Shown: positions 41,062 to 53,608 of the stretch, piece by piece | Position numbering within the stretch: the stretch's first letter is position 1 | How the letters are laid out: each line of letters begins with the position of its first letter | NCBI GenBank assembly: GCA_949987565.1 | Contig: OX465118.1 | Span: 8,856,132-8,920,131 of the forward strand | DNA length: 64,000 bases | Direction: 5' to 3' | Source of the DNA: Luidia sarsii | Taxonomy: Eukaryota > Echinodermata > Asteroidea > Paxillosida > Luidiidae | Translations under genes and position numbers: made by a program | The notes under the pieces: generated by a model | Seen by the model: only the letters and a program-made list of their open reading frames with translations | What the model was told of the DNA's origin: nothing | The model's database searches: none

Positions 41062-42074
41062 ACGGTGTACGGTGTGTGCAGGCGATGTCAAACCTGGCAC
41101 AATCAGACGTGTGTGTGGTGTTGTCATTGTATATTATGGTGTTTTGTGGTGGCCTGAATAATAGTCTTTATAGGGTCCGATATCAAAGGACCCTGCGCAT
41201 AACACCACCGGCGTTCCGAATTCTGAGGTCCCGGCACGAGGTCGATGTAGCCTTTGGGGTTAAAGACAAATATCGATGTTCTGTCCTCTCGTCAGGTATA
41301 CCGAGGGTGTACAGTTGATGTATTGCTCGCCAGTTGCGATTAACTCAACTGATTCAATTAACCACACTGCTTTACTTATTAATCTGGAGCGTAACAGTAA
41401 TTTGTGAGATCAGATTTGAAATATCCACTGTCTTTGCCATCGGTTATTTTTGCGAATAGGGCCTATATCTGTAAGGTGTAACATCAGTATTGAGGTATTT
41501 TGGGGACCCTCTGATTAGACAATAGCAACCTTCATGTTCTGTAAGTAAAGCGCAACGTTAACAGTGCCGAAGTGGACGGTTTGCTGTTAATGTAGCTAGC
41601 TCAAAAGAAATGCCAGGCATATGGACAGCAGGCAGTTCCCACCTTCAGCAAAATGCAATAAACCTCCAACTCATCCTGTAGTTCAAGCATCGAATTGAAT
41701 TGGAGGAAACAATTTTTAGAAACTACATTTTTGTTTTTGGTTTGGAATAACAGTTTCCAAGCAGAATAGGCCTATAATTATGTTTGTCTTTTCATATTTT
41801 ACAAGTCTGTTGGGAAAAAACCCTGGCGTTCGGACTGAAGTATGTGAGATTTGATTGATTTTTGTTTTAGATTTTGAGTTTTGAGCAATTTTGTGTTGTG
41901 GGGGCTTTTAATATGCTGGTGGTATTTTTTTTAACCATTGTAGAATATAATTAAAATTCCACCGACAATTACTGGATTATGACAACCTGATTATAGTGTT
42001 CTTCGCGACTTTGTGTGGTTGAAGGAAAAACTGACTGACTGGGAACTTCTAAATAAATTTAAAAATTGGTTAAA

Positions 42075-42160
42075 GAAAACTTTGACTGGACCGGGACTTG
42101 AACCCGAGACTTCTGGATTAACGTAATACTCTTCCATGAGGGGAATGTAAAGACCGGCAA
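42075..42160 (-). repeat. tRNA-derived SINE-like fragment
   Basis: On the minus strand: TCGGGTTCAAGTCCCGGTCC, a good B box with T-arm stem. The A-box half is poor. Similar tails occur at 63535-63575. Confidence 0.5.
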
Positions 42161-42949
42161 GTCATTCATTGAAACTAACTTGGGGGTAATTTTCACCAAG
42201 AGCTGCAGAAAAGACATGGCTGAAAATATTGAGAAGGCTCTTTTTAGAAAGTTTGGATTCAAACATCGAAATGACGGTAACCATGGTAATTCTCAGAAAT
42301 GAGACAAGGCCAATAATTGTGTTATTGACCTTCCTCCATGGTTACCTCCTCCACCCAGAAGTTGTTCCCATGCACTGTGCTCTAATAATAACGTTAGATA
42401 TTTGTGACCCGGCACAGCATAATGAGGAATAACCTCCGCTTTTGAGATGTTGAGATGTTCTAATGATGTGAAAGAGTATACCATTAGCTTTCAAATGATA
42501 TCAGAATTATTTCCGTGTGAGCTTTGTTGTAAGTAGTACAAGGGGTCATCGCTCGTTCATTTGGTACCAGACACAATATAGCAGCACCATTCTAACTCCT
42601 CGAAAGCGGCCATTCAAAAAGGCAGGAACTTAACATTTTCATGAAAACAGTACACAAACACTCCCCCGAAATCCTCGTTTTTTCAACATTTATAGACGGA
42701 TTTTGGAAAAATCCTTCGGACGTAATATCCTCCAATACATTAACTTTTTTTTTAAATTGAGAAGATATTTTGACTTCAGGCGTTGTCTACTCGAAAAGTG
42801 ATTTGGTGGGATATTCCTCATGTCGCTGTGCCGGGTCACATAAAGCCATAATGCCTTTCCTCCACTTAAAGTGTATAGCGCCCTCTATTTCAGACAAGTC
42901 GAGCCAGGCTCTAATTATATTAGGCCTTTTACGAATCCATGGGTGTCAG

Positions 42950-43160
42950 GCTCGAGCTCAGGCTTCGACTCAGAAAACCTAAAAATACAGATTGTGGATT
43001 ATCACCGAATTTGAAGGTTTGTTGGCTTGTTAGGTACAGAGTATTGACCAAGAAACTGGGGCTAAACGCTTGTTTCTAGATGCCTGTGACATTAAAACGG
43101 GTGAGAGAAATTATTATGGCGTAAGCCTAAGCCCAAGCCTAAGCCTTAAATTCGTACACT
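42950..43160 (+). repeat. Dispersed repeat, inverted relative to 61690-61910
   Basis: Shares AATTTGAAGGTTTGTTGGCTTG, AAGAAACTGGGGC, AAACGCTTGTTTCTAGA and the CCTAAGCC-type end with the complement of 61690-61910. Confidence 0.75.
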
Positions 43161-43249
43161 GCGTATAGGCTCCACTTCTTCCTCGTTCAATGGCAACACG
43201 GCACGATTTGAGCCAGACAATTCATTGGTAACACGGTATTACATTGCGC

Positions 43250-43481
43250 TACACGCTCAAGCAGGATACCAGCTGCCCCAAATCGTGTTGCGCGCGCGGC
43301 TCCATCCACCGCCACGGCCCATGTCGTCACGAGGCGCGTGCCGGCTGTTGTCCCCCCCCCCAGCACGCGCGCGCTGTTTGCGCACGGCAATTGGAGCGCA
43401 TTCGCGAGACGTGCGTTGTCGTGTGTTCAGCTGGACGGCGTTAAGGTCTTGAAATACTCCCCCATCGAGACTCGAAGGTAA
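43250..43481 (+). other. CpG-rich patch with a splice donor
   Basis: Locally GC- and CpG-rich sequence ending CTCGAAG|GTAAGA (43481/43482). It could be a 5' UTR exon or a promoter, but no gene is recognised downstream within the window. Confidence 0.25.
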
Positions 43482-44690
43482 GACATCTCCTCCTCACTGT
43501 GATCCCCAATGCTCTGTTTCTATGTCGACACTCTTCCCGAATGTTGACCACTTGTTCGTTTTGTTATAATTATTCATAGTTACATTCGTTTGGCTGTCAC
43601 GCTGCCGGGTTGATAGCGATGCCGTACAAAGTCGGAGCTTGGATGAAAATGTGTTTGCATCGCGTGCGCATTGGATAGAACAGGGCAATTCTTCAGTGCA
43701 TATTTTGCTCGTGATGTCTTCTCCCCCCAGTACTCTCCACCACGTTGTTTTTATCTAGTTTATGATAAAACGTGGACATGATAGTGAGACCTTTTCAGTT
43801 ATTTTACTGTTTTTATAACCGTAGAATATTGAGCTCGGTTTTGCTAGTAATAACATGCGGTGCTCGCGAACTCCATGATGTTCGAATTAGTCTTGTTTTC
43901 ATGACACTCAATTGCGGTCGGACCGTACAGTAACCCTCATCCTCTCGGAGAGAAGCCTTCTAAGATTTCTTTTCTAAACACAGCTTCTTGATAGTTTGAT
44001 AACGAAGACCTGTTCATCTGTTGATTTGAGACATTTTATTTTGAGCAAATTCTTAGCTGGAGACTTAGGATTGTAATGTATTTGGTATAATTATGACAAG
44101 CCAAGTTCCCACTCCCAAGGATTAGATACCAAAAAAACAAAAAACAATAATTTTGCCAGTATTTTTAAGGTTGAAAGCTGTATACAGACTACTTATCATA
44201 ACCCTTTGCAATATTGGAAGGTGTATCTACGTTTCCATTGTTATAATATGGGTGTGGTCAATAAGCGCTCATGCGTGAACTATGCTTATGATTAAACCAG
44301 TTGACGATGAATATTGATGCATGGTTATTCATAGTCAGGGTGTGGTCGCTGTATATGCGCTACAGATTCCCCGCCACGCCTTTATGATCAATTTGATTGT
44401 TGTCCATCGTGGTGGACATGCACGAGCCAGCCATTGACACATTGAGTCTTGCGAACCAGTGGGCCCTAAGTTGCCGGTAGTTTGAACAAGGAGGTAATAC
44501 CTCCATGGTTTGAACAAATTTATAATCCAAACTGTAGGTATAGATAGGAGTTCTCCGATGACTGGACTGCATTATAGGAATTCCGAGTTCTTCAATGAAT
44601 GAACTACTGCCGGTACATTAGGAGTTAGACATTTTTCGATGAATAAACTACATTAGGAGTTAGGAGATCTTCGATAAGTGAACTCCATTT
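43482..44690. other. Intergenic, no gene recognised
   Basis: AT-rich sequence without motifs or credible frames. Confidence 0.5.
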
Positions 44691-44696
44691 TTAGGA

Positions 44697-45165
44697 TCTC
44701 AACATTTAGTGGGCCTGACGTTTCGATCCTAGCAGGACCTTTCTCAAAGGCAGAGTGACAAGGACAAAACAGATACACGAAGGAAGGGGGAAGAGAGCGA
44801 ATAGGACACGGATGAGAAACAGGACAAAGAGGGAAGCTGGTAGGGTGAGATCAAAGGGAAGGGCAAGGACTGAGTAGGGTAGGGATTAGTGAGAAGAGGG
44901 GGAAAGATCAAAGAGATTGTGGAGGAGTGAACACAAAAGAAGTATTATCAGAAAGCATTCATGGTGTTAGTAATTACCCTCCTGGATGTTGAGACCATGT
45001 GGTTGAATAGTCCGAAGACGCTTCATCCACATTTTTTTCTCACGGCTAAGCCGGACAGCATCACTACAGTGACCAAGGGATTCTATGCCAAGCACACTCA
45101 TAATTACCAGTGATATCGAATGATCAGGGAGATTGAAGTGATACCCAACAAGGGTGTCCATTTTA
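44697..45165 (-). mobile_element. Penelope-like element fragment: GIY-YIG C-terminus, 3' UTR and hammerhead-like tail
   Basis: On the minus strand 45161-44967 encodes about 64 residues with GYHFNLPDHSIS, VLGIE and MWMKRLRTIQPHGLN, the C-terminal end of the GIY-YIG endonuclease domain of Penelope-like retroelements. A pyrimidine-rich 3' UTR follows, then the core at 44760-44700: CTTTGAGAAAGG, a stem-loop GGTCC-TGCTA-GGATC, GAAACGTC, AGGCCC. The element is truncated upstream and carries no reverse transcriptase. Penelope-like elements are known to carry hammerhead motifs in their terminal repeats; here the stem II and GAAAC parts are present but CTGATGA is not. This fragment is the key that identifies the many tails in the window. 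Confidence 0.7.
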
Positions 45166-45234
45166 CATTTTTAGGAGTTAGGAGTTCTTCAATGAATGAA
45201 CTACATTAGAAGTTGGGAGTTCAATAAGCAAGTA

Positions 45235-45330
45235 GGAGCTTTTCTGAGCCACACTCCTTCTCTTATGATGTTGTACTAGTACATGGTGTCACCGCAAACG
45301 TCCTACTTGGTATTTCCACCATGCAAACTT
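45235..45330 (+). repeat. Degenerate copy of the histone-stem-loop repeat
   Basis: GAGCTTTTCTGAGCCACACTCC is a decayed hairpin; the downstream ACATGGTGTCACCGCAAACG is intact. Confidence 0.5.
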
Positions 45331-46267
45331 TCAAATCTTATCTGTTCATTAAGCAATTTGTTGCATTTGTGGGGTGGGATTTTTTTTTTTTTTTTTTTTT
45401 TTATCATGAGATGCTAGTATTTGAGCGTTGAGAGGCAGTTCTTTCGATGTCCTCCAACATGTAATAGTTTGTTGCTTCTGAAGTTTTGGTCCTGATATAA
45501 ACCGTTCCCATGCTCCCCATCCATTGAGGCAGCGTGGCCATCACAAAAAAAAATCACAGCTGTCCTGCCCTTCTCGTACTGGCGGGTGTGGCTCCAGGCA
45601 TTGTTAACGCTTCGTCACCCATAAACAAGCTGGCATCACCCCTACTATATACCATTCAACCCTACCCTCCCTCCCCAACCCCCCCCCCCCCCCACACAAA
45701 GCAGCGAATAAAAGAAATGATTGAATTTGACAACTCCAGTGGTTATCCGGGGACCTTGGGATCTGTCAGATCAATAGTTTCACTGGTGATCCCTCCTCCG
45801 GGGGCTTCTGAAAGACCCGTCTGTGTTGAAGGGTCCGACGAGTTCACGAACGCATACAATACGGGCCTATTTTTAGGGACTGTTATTATATTGTGTGAAA
45901 AATGATCTCAAAGAACGCGGGATGGCCGCGTCTTCTGTGATTTATATAGACTGGGGGGTGTAAGCAAATCAGCTGGCCCATCCATTTAAAAAATAAAAAA
46001 TTTGATTTGAGCCCAGCATCCATTGGACAACAATGCGTCAGGTGCCCGGCAGAGAGGGCCTGGCCTAGTGCGCTCAGGCGCTGAAATCACTCCATGCCCT
46101 TTCTGATAGAAACCGGATTCCGTCTGGTCCGTTTGATGGCTTTTCACAATCATTAGTTTTCATTTCATCATGGCATATAATAATGTGAACACGGAATGTG
46201 GATATATAGGATTGAAGCTCGTACAAAATGGGATATTACCGTAATGGGTCATTACACAATTTTACTT

Positions 46268-46332
46268 CTGCCTTTGAGAAAGGTCCTGCTAGGATCGAAA
46301 CGTTAGGCCCACTAAATTTTTTAATTTACCTT
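46268..46332 (+). mobile_element. Penelope-like tail core
   Basis: Near-perfect core: CTGCCTTTGAGAAAGG, GGTCC-TGCTA-GGATC, GAAACGTTAGGCCC. Isolated copy. Confidence 0.7.
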
Positions 46333-46704
46333 AAGTGACCTTCTTTTGCCCTTATGCAAGCAAGCACTCGCCGATTATATGGATATCTAAACCTTACAGA
46401 TCTCTGTCACTCCGATGGACAGTCAACTTCTTTGTTTGATCTTTCACTTGTGAACACAAAAATGGCCGCGATCCTGTGATTCTGTGGTTTTTTTCTGAAT
46501 TTCTGAGCCGAGGGTCATCCATCCGGGACACTTCACTGGTAGTGGCATCGCCATCTTTATTATTTAATTGACAGCATTCCCTTCCTTTCCCCTTTGCCAC
46601 GCTTCTTCTTCTTCTGTTTGATAAAATGGAACATTTTAAGTCAAACAAATCATGAAAAAAAAATGACCGTGAACTTCTCTGAACAATTTTTTAAAACCGG
46701 CAAA

Positions 46705-46800
46705 GATAACGTTGACCGGACGACAAGGACTTGGACCATGAGACCTCTTGGTTTTGCGTATACCGGTGCTCTCACCATCTGAGCTCAGACGGACAACTTT
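46705..46800 (-). repeat. tRNA-derived SINE-like fragment
   Basis: On the minus strand: GAGCTCAGATGGTGAGAGCAC (A-box region with D-arm look) and, about 35 bases on, ATGGTCCAAGTCC (B-box-like). Confidence 0.5.
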
Positions 46801-47274
46801 CTCTTTGCCATTTTTGTCAAAATGGAAAATTTAATTTGCAAAAACACACTGCTGCTTCTTTCGCTATGAGTTCCCTTTATTGCATTTTTTATTGCTCTTT
46901 TTTATTTTATTTGCGTGGGCAGCGATACCTATTGTCGAACTGCCTACACCGTGTTTTGAGGCGCATTGTCAGAAACTGTTATTTGACAATGGCCGGTGTT
47001 TTTTTGGAGCTGACTTAATTGTGTTTACGTACGATGTACAGGAGGGGGTGGGGGTGTCATAGCTTCTGACGTGTTTGCGGCTCGGTTGGTACGGTAACTC
47101 GCGAAGTGGGCTGAACATTATTTTTGGAGACCAGGGGTTCCAGTGCATATAAAGCAGCACGGAGTCGGCCCACCGCACACTTTTGATGGACCGGCCCACA
47201 AACCCGCAACACAGGGGACAAAATCATGCTTGATAAATTTTTTTACACAAAAACAATTTGACAATTGACAATTT

Positions 47275-47540
47275 GACACTTCTCTCTTTGATCTTTCCCC
47301 CTCTTCTCACTAATCCCTACCCTTCTCCTTGCCCTTCCCTTTGATCTCACCCTACCAGCTTTACTCTTTGTTTCTCATCCGTGTCCTATTTCTCTCTTCC
47401 CCTTCCTTCGTGTACATGTATCTGATTTGTCATTCTGCCTTTGAGAAAGGTCCTGCTAGGATCGAAACGTCAGGCCCACTAAATTTGCATTTTGGTAATT
47501 TTAGTCAGTGAGCAGTTTGCAACATTTGTGTATATCTCTC
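47275..47540 (+). mobile_element. Penelope-like 3' UTR and tail
   Basis: Plus-strand counterpart of 44700-44930: the same pyrimidine-rich UTR (TTTGATCTTTCCCCCTCTTC ... CCTTCCTTCGTGTA), then the core at 47436 and the distal tail TTTTAGTCAGTGAGCAGTTTGC. The tail after GTATATC is unrelated sequence. Confidence 0.7.
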
Positions 47541-48900
47541 AAAAACAATAGCACTTTAGAAAAAGTGCAAAGGGCTGTGTATGGTATTATATCTGTTGTT
47601 TCTTTGCACAGTTTTTGTATATGTGTCTACATGAACATGCACATTTTTTTTTACTCATTACTTATCCAATCTGTGACCCATGAAATCTCAACATAGCTCA
47701 TCCACAATATACCGAACCACATTCACTGAGCAAACGGTAGACTGCCACTTCTTCTATTATAGACTCGCAAACCAGGAAGAACCAGGAAGATATGTCAAAG
47801 AGTATTTTCAAAGATCACCGGAATCGAAACCAAAATGACAAGAATCATTTCTATTGGATGGAGATTCCGAATGAAGATGTCGGATTAGGAGAGGCGGCGG
47901 GATTAGAAGGATACTGTGGGATTAAAGGATGCAGTGGGATCAAGGGTTGCCTTGCTCGAGGACAGCTGATGAGAATATGCGGGGATAACATTGATAGGGA
48001 TACAATTCGCTGCTTCACACGCAAAGGTATTATTGACATTCTCCTATACTAAACCAAACAAATCCTCTCCAATCCAGCGTACGCGTACCGTGTCCTCACT
48101 TGATACTGCATTGTATAACGACAAGGAACAAAACAAACAGGGCTTTACCCTTGAGACAAATTCTGCACGGCTCTACGGTTTTTAGAATTGTCAGCCCATC
48201 CAGTGTTGTTAACCTTTCAAGCGCAGTCTCCCCCTCCTCCCCCTGCCCCCTCCTCCCCCTGCCCCCCTCCCTCTGCCCCCTCCCCTTGCCCCTGCCCCCT
48301 CCCTCTGCCCCTCCCCCGGCCTCGTGTCCCCTGTTATCAGTTTTAAATTGAATGAGTGAGCCCCACTGAATTGCACCGATAAAGGAAAGTCCCCGTCTAA
48401 ATACCAGATTTTTCCACCGCGTTCGTCCTGTCAATGCCCCCGACTGCATTTTGCATAATGCTCCCTATAATGTGGATTGTGTGAATGCATTGCAGTATTA
48501 AATCTGGCTGTGGTTTTTTTCTGACGTTCCACTGTCCTGTTGTCACAGTGGGCTGGGTCTGAAAACTCCCCTTTCCAGCTCACTGCCGAACCACAAAAGT
48601 CAGAAGACAACTTTTGGCGATGTGATGTCGAGTATCCGGATTTCGTTTTTGAGACCAACAATAACTAGTCCTATAAATAAATAGCGTTTCCCTTTCATTC
48701 TTTAGGCGCTCGGGAAGACCTGTATGAATCATGTTTCCATCTGTCCCGGCCTCTAGCTCTCATCTGCCGTAATCATTTTGCTCTCCATGCAGCACTCTGC
48801 CAAGGAGAGATGATCTTCAGGGAGATCTCTATTCTGGCAGTGTCTCGTCTGTCAATCTATACCTCCCTATCTCTGTTATAGAATCGATATCCTTGACAAC
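47541..48900. other. Intergenic, no gene recognised
   Basis: An 86-codon frame at 47792-48052 has no family resemblance and no splice or promoter context. A C-rich CCCCCTCC tract lies at 48225-48325. Confidence 0.45.
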
Positions 48901-48939
48901 GACAACAAAATGGATGAATTATCTCAACAAACTCCCTCC

Positions 48940-49560
48940 TCTCTCTCCCTCTCTCACTCAATCACTCTCTATCTCTATCCCCACCTCTCTTTCCCCTTCT
49001 CTCTACAATCTCTCTCACCTCTCTCTCCTTCTCTCTCTTCCTCTCTCTCTCCTTCTCCCTCCCTCCCTCCCTCCCTCCACCTCTCTCTCCCCCCTCTCTC
49101 CCCTCTCTCTCCCTCTCTCTTTCCCCCTCTCTCTCCCTCTCCCCCTCCCTCCACTTCTCTCTCCCCTCTCTCTCCCTCTCTCTCTCTCTCTCTCTCCCTC
49201 TCTTCCCTCACTCCCTCTCTCTTCCTCCCTCCACCACCCCTCTCTCTCACTCTTTCCCTCTCTCACTCTCTCTCCACCTCTCTCTCCATCCCATCTCTCT
49301 CTCCCTCCCTCCCTCTCTCTTTCTCTCTCTCTCACTCCACCCATCCACCTCTCCCTCTCTCTCTTTCTCTCTCTCTCGGTCCTCCCCCTCTCTGTCTCCC
49401 CCTCCCTCCGCTCTCTATCACTCCCTCCCTCCCTCCCTCCCTCCATCTCTCTCTACTCGACTCTCTCCCCTTCTCGCTCCCTCGCTCCATCTCTCTTTCT
49501 CTCCCTCTTCCTCCCTCCCTCCCTCCACCCCTCTCTCCCCACTTTCTCTCTTTCTCTGTG
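48940..49560 (+). repeat. CT-rich microsatellite-like tract
   Basis: About 620 bp of CTCTCT and CCCTCC units. It opens 140-235-codon frames of Ser/Leu/Pro or Arg/Glu on both strands, all artefacts. Confidence 0.95.
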
Positions 49561-50394
49561 TACGCCACGCCTCAGGAGCTAATGTACCATGAATGCGAAA
49601 GAGAACATAAATTATAGGTAACACACTAACATTTGTACCCCCCTCCAAAAAAACAACACACAAAATAACACAAGAAACCAAAACAATAACCCCCCGCCCA
49701 AAAAAACAAACCAAAAAACTCAAGGCCACTTTGTGGATTGTGATGAATATCCTGTGATGACTGCTCATGAAACTGTGGACAAGGGGGTTCAAAGATGCGG
49801 ACCAGTGGGAAACAGTTGTGACTGAACGGGGGAGGGGGCCCGAGAGGTAGAAGTTCAGGGCTTGCTTGCCCGTATTTGCCAACCCTTCGCCGCTTAATCT
49901 TAAGACATTCATATGAATTATCAATGGACACTGACCCCCGATCAGTAGTGGCTGGTCGTGGGGAAGGGGCTGGGTCTCTGAATTTTTCATTCATTGATTT
50001 TTTTATTGTGTACGTGCTACATACTTTTTTTTCGGGTGCGGCTCCGTGTGTATTCTGCATGGGATAGTACCAGCTGTCCACGATAGGTCAGTTGTGGGTC
50101 ATAGACGAATTTCATCTCCAGCAGACCAAAAAATGCAGTAAATTTTGATGGCTTCTTTAAATTTAAAGCCTCGTCTCTTTCCTTTTTTTTTTGGGGGGGG
50201 GGGTGGTAAAAATTACCATGGTAGACTGATCTAATGGACAAGGTTAGGCACCATTTCAGTGGTTGAAAAAAACTTAACAGGGCCCCTGAAATCCAGTGGG
50301 AACAAGGACATGCTATATACTACCACAACCCCTGAGCACAGTAAAGCGCTGTCTGAACAGTGAAGTTTCCTTAATATTTCAAACATGTGCAAAC

Positions 50395-50636
50395 ATGTGC
50401 AAAATGCTTACTGACCAAAATTACCGAAATGCAAATCTCAAAATCTAGTGGGCCTGACGTTTCGGTCCTAGCAGGACCTTTCTGAAAGGCAGAGAAAGGC
50501 CTTTGAGAAAGGTCCTGCTAGGATCGAAACGTCAGGCCCACTAAATGTTGAGGTTTAATGGTTTAATACACAAACTGTGGCAATCTTTCCAATTTTACCA
50601 ATGTTGTATAGGCCATTTACACAGCCTCTATGAAGT
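50395..50636. mobile_element. Inverted Penelope-tail pair plus MITE fragment
   Basis: A minus-strand core (50435-50490) faces a plus-strand core (50498-50553), giving a long hairpin. To its right is a MITE fragment (TTTAATGGTTTAATACACAA ... CCAATGTTGTATAGGCC). The same three-part unit occurs in inverse orientation at 53609-53865. Confidence 0.7.
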
Positions 50637-50705
50637 CCTGCTAGGATCGGAACGTCCTGCTATAGGATCGAAACGTCAGGCCCACTACATTTTGAGATTT
50701 GTCTA
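50637..50705 (+). mobile_element. Penelope-like tail core, broken
   Basis: GTCCTGCTAGGATCGGAACGTCC, then a second partial core CTGCTATAGGATCGAAACGTC directly behind, so a short internal duplication. Confidence 0.6.
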
Positions 50706-52526
50706 AAGCAATCACTATAGCCTATATAGATGAAAAGTCCATCACACGTGTGTAGAAATATGAACGTCCAACTATGGGAGTGGTAGGCCATACAACTACT
50801 TGTGCATCCTTCGTAGAGAAAAGCAAATCCAAAAGATACGCCTCTCGCCCGAGCAAAGATGGTGGCCTATTTTTTGGAAGACCATCCGGCATTCAGTGCT
50901 GAATAACCCATTTGGATGACAAATCCCGGTCCTGTCAATTTTGTTGTCGCAAATTTTGTAAATAATTTGTGACATTTTTTTTCAGTCTTGCCTTCCTGGC
51001 AAGACCAGGAAAACTCCTGTTCACTGCCACAAAAGAAATGGATTTTCCATCCTCGCTTCCGTTTCATCATAACGTGATCTTTCATCCAACTAGGCCTATA
51101 ATGTTGGCCTATATATGGGAAGAAAACATATTAGCCCTGGAGACTATTTTGCCCAATGTGAATCTGAGGCACATTGCAGGCTGTATATATAACAGTCTGT
51201 GCTCAGAATGTTTGGTCGATTGGTCGTCAAAAAAAGGAGAAGATTGCGTATGGAATTCCTCCGATGTCATCGCTAGAGCGGTACAAGCTCAGGCACCTTG
51301 TAATGTTTAAATTTCACGAGAGCACATACAGTAAATGTACAGCTCATTATATTGAAGACGTCTATAAGGGAAGATATCAGATGAGTCGAATGCTCTCAAA
51401 GTGAAGAATTTCATTTCCGAGAATTTTACGAATGTTTACGATACCAATGCAGACCGGCTTCACCCCGCACTTTATATTGCTGACCGCGTGGAGGAAATGT
51501 TGGCTAACTGTGCATTTCGTGTACCATTAATTCGTGTTTTATGAACGCTGGTCAGCCCATTGTGACATTTCGTTTCTGTTGGTTGTATTCTCCTGGGGTA
51601 ATTTGGCCAGGCCGTCTGTCAGAAGATAATGTATACCAATTTCCCATTTATTGGCATCTATAGCAATAGTCTGGTCTCACTGAAGTTACTGAACTCCCAT
51701 CAATGGCTGGAGGTTTGTTTCTTCCGCTCAAGCATCGGGTGGGTGAGGTTCGCTCGATGGTGTTACGTGAAATTAAACCCCAATTGCAATAGCATAGAAT
51801 CCGGTTCTGAAGTAATAGAGAATGGAGTTTGCTCTTTTTTCCTAAAAAAAAAAAGGCAGTCACGGTTCCTGCCGAGATATTGTGCTTGTTGAAAACAGCC
51901 TGAAGCCAGAATAACATTAACAGCAATTTAAACCAACAATGATTCTGCATTTTCTAAAGATGCCAACAGACTAGAGCCTGCCAGAATACTGTCTGGGTAA
52001 ACTCAAACCCAGTGAACTATGTGGAGCTGTAGTTGACAGGGAAATGTAAAGTTTGAACTTGTTATAGTACACATAATTATGTTGTTCCGGTGTACATGAA
52101 CCAAGAATATGATGATAAATTCTAAGCCTGCATAAAGGTTATTCAAAAATACCATTGCTGTGAGTTTGAATTGTTTGAATTGTTTCAGGGCTTTTTTAAA
52201 TGCAAAATCGCCCCAAAACATGGCTAAAAAGCCACTGAAGGTTAAGGGCTAAAGAAAGAAGGAGATAGAGAGGGACTCAGAAAGTCTTGAGGTAGGAATT
52301 TAAAAGCAATTGAAAATAGGAATTAAAAATACCAATTTCTAAAAGAAAAAGAATGAAGAAGTGTCTTATTTTGTCAACCCTCCACAAGAGTAGAGTGTTG
52401 AGCTTGTGGCTGTATATTCTCTGAAGACGACACCACCGTGTTTCGCGTCTCCACAGAAACTCCCCTTTTATCTTCGAGTAAATCAGACTTGTACCAGTCG
52501 GCCCTCGAATCTTTGCACAGCTTATT

Positions 52527-52860
52527 TTGACAGGAGCTGATCAAAATAAAACCCTCCTTGGATGTGAACCTCTCAGCAGATTATTTGATGGGTCCCGGTT
52601 CAGCCTCTTCCTTAGAACCTCCATCTCACCGTCGCTATGTGGCCTCACTGACCCTATTCTACAGGTACTACCATGGACGATGCTCCAATGGCCTTTCTGC
52701 CACGGTTCCCCGTGATCGTCCCTTTACTCGTACCACGCGCTTCTCATCACGTTTGCACCCAAACGTCGTTAGGGCTCCAAGGCCACCACTATAGGCGGTA
52801 CTCCTCTAGCTTCTTCCAGCGCACTGCCGCACTATGAAATTCTCTGCCTGCATTTTTTTC
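52527..52860 (+). pseudogene. LINE ORF C-terminal relic (Jockey/CR1-like)
   Basis: A plus-strand frame with SHRRYVASLTLFYRYYHGRCS, then TVPRDRPFTRTTR and HPNVVRAPR; after a +1 frameshift near 52790 it resumes SSFFQRTAAL and NSLP. This is the usual end of non-LTR retrotransposon ORF2. It is 5'-truncated and has a stop in the last part, so it is dead. Confidence 0.7.
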
Positions 52861-52885
52861 CCCATTTCTTATAACCTATCCCATT

Positions 52886-53273
52886 TTGAAGAAGGCAGAT
52901 CAGAATAGAATAGAATCTTTTGAACTTTGGGTGTGGAGGAGGCTTCTCCGAATTCCATGGACTGCAAGGAAAACAAACAGCTGGGTCTTGAATCAAGTAA
53001 ACACTAAAAAATCTCTTCTGAACTTCATAGACAAGCGTAGATTGACTTACTTCGGTCATATCATGAGAGCTGACAACAGCCTTGAAAAGATTATCATGCA
53101 AGGAAAGATGGAGGGCAAAAGGGGACGCGGAAGACCAAGAACAAGATGGTGGGACAACATTCTGGCAAGAGTGGGCCGACCCCCATAGAGACAATTCGAA
53201 CAACAACGGACAGATCAGCATGGAGGCTACTTGTCAACATGGTCACCAGGGGCCGAAACCGACCTGATGGAAA
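52886..53273 (+). pseudogene. LINE ORF C-terminal relic (RTE-like)
   Basis: A second, different LINE tail: NRIESFELWVWRRLLRIPWT, RRLTYFGHIMRADNSLEKII, GKRGRGRPRTRWWDNI, then in a shifted frame TDRSAWRLLVNMVTRG up to a TAG at about 53271. One frameshift near 53185 separates the parts. It matches the C-terminal region of RTE-type endonuclease-reverse-transcriptase proteins. 5'-truncated and inactive. Confidence 0.8.
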
Positions 53274-53419
53274 TAGATAGATCCCACTTCAAACGTAACA
53301 TAAACGCTCATCTTTCTTCCTCCTGATCTAGTTTTGCTTGATCTAGTTTTGCTTTTGCTTTCGTTTAGCCCTCACATTGAGTGGCCTTTAGAGGCCTTGT
53401 GTTGGGCGACTTTTAGAAA

Positions 53420-53440
53420 AAAAAAAAAAAAAAAAAGATT
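53420..53440 (+). repeat. Poly(A) run
   Basis: A run of about 20 A following GACTTTTAG, likely a retroposon tail near the LINE relics. Confidence 0.6.
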
Positions 53441-53608
53441 ACCTATCCATGCTATTTTGTTCATACCTGGCTGATGAACAATACCAGTTTGTGTACAATG
53501 TTATTTTGTGTCTGTATTTAGATCTCTCTTTTTTTTTCATTCACGTTCATAAGTGCTCATCGGTGCCTAAACGTCGCTCAATCAACCATTTAAATCAAGC
53601 TGGCGCCA

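Larger units (their letters stand above)
38546..42050. other. Intergenic, repeats only
   Basis: No gene recognised. Holds a copy of the 57161-57532 element (39945-40330) and a short inverted-end element (40917-41061). Confidence 0.5.

Noticed and set aside
42278..42350. X-box-like GGTAACCATGG motifs
   Set aside because: One half-site ends in T rather than C, and there is no gene start nearby.
44700..44765. Calling the Penelope tail an active hammerhead ribozyme
   Set aside because: The CTGATGA core is missing in all copies I compared; only stem II and GAAAC fit, so activity is not supported by sequence alone.
45534..45905. 123-codon frame
   Set aside because: Begins in a poly-A run, crosses a poly-C run, and shows no family motif or splice context.
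47792..48052. 86-codon frame with Gly/Cys repeats
   Set aside because: Short GGATTAGAAGG-like local repetition explains the pattern; no homology recognised.
48893..49617. 229- and 235-codon frames
   Set aside because: Low-complexity CT-rich repeat translated in two frames.
50969..51310. 113-codon frame with hydrophobic start
   Set aside because: No motif, no promoter or splice support, composition as in the surrounding noncoding DNA.
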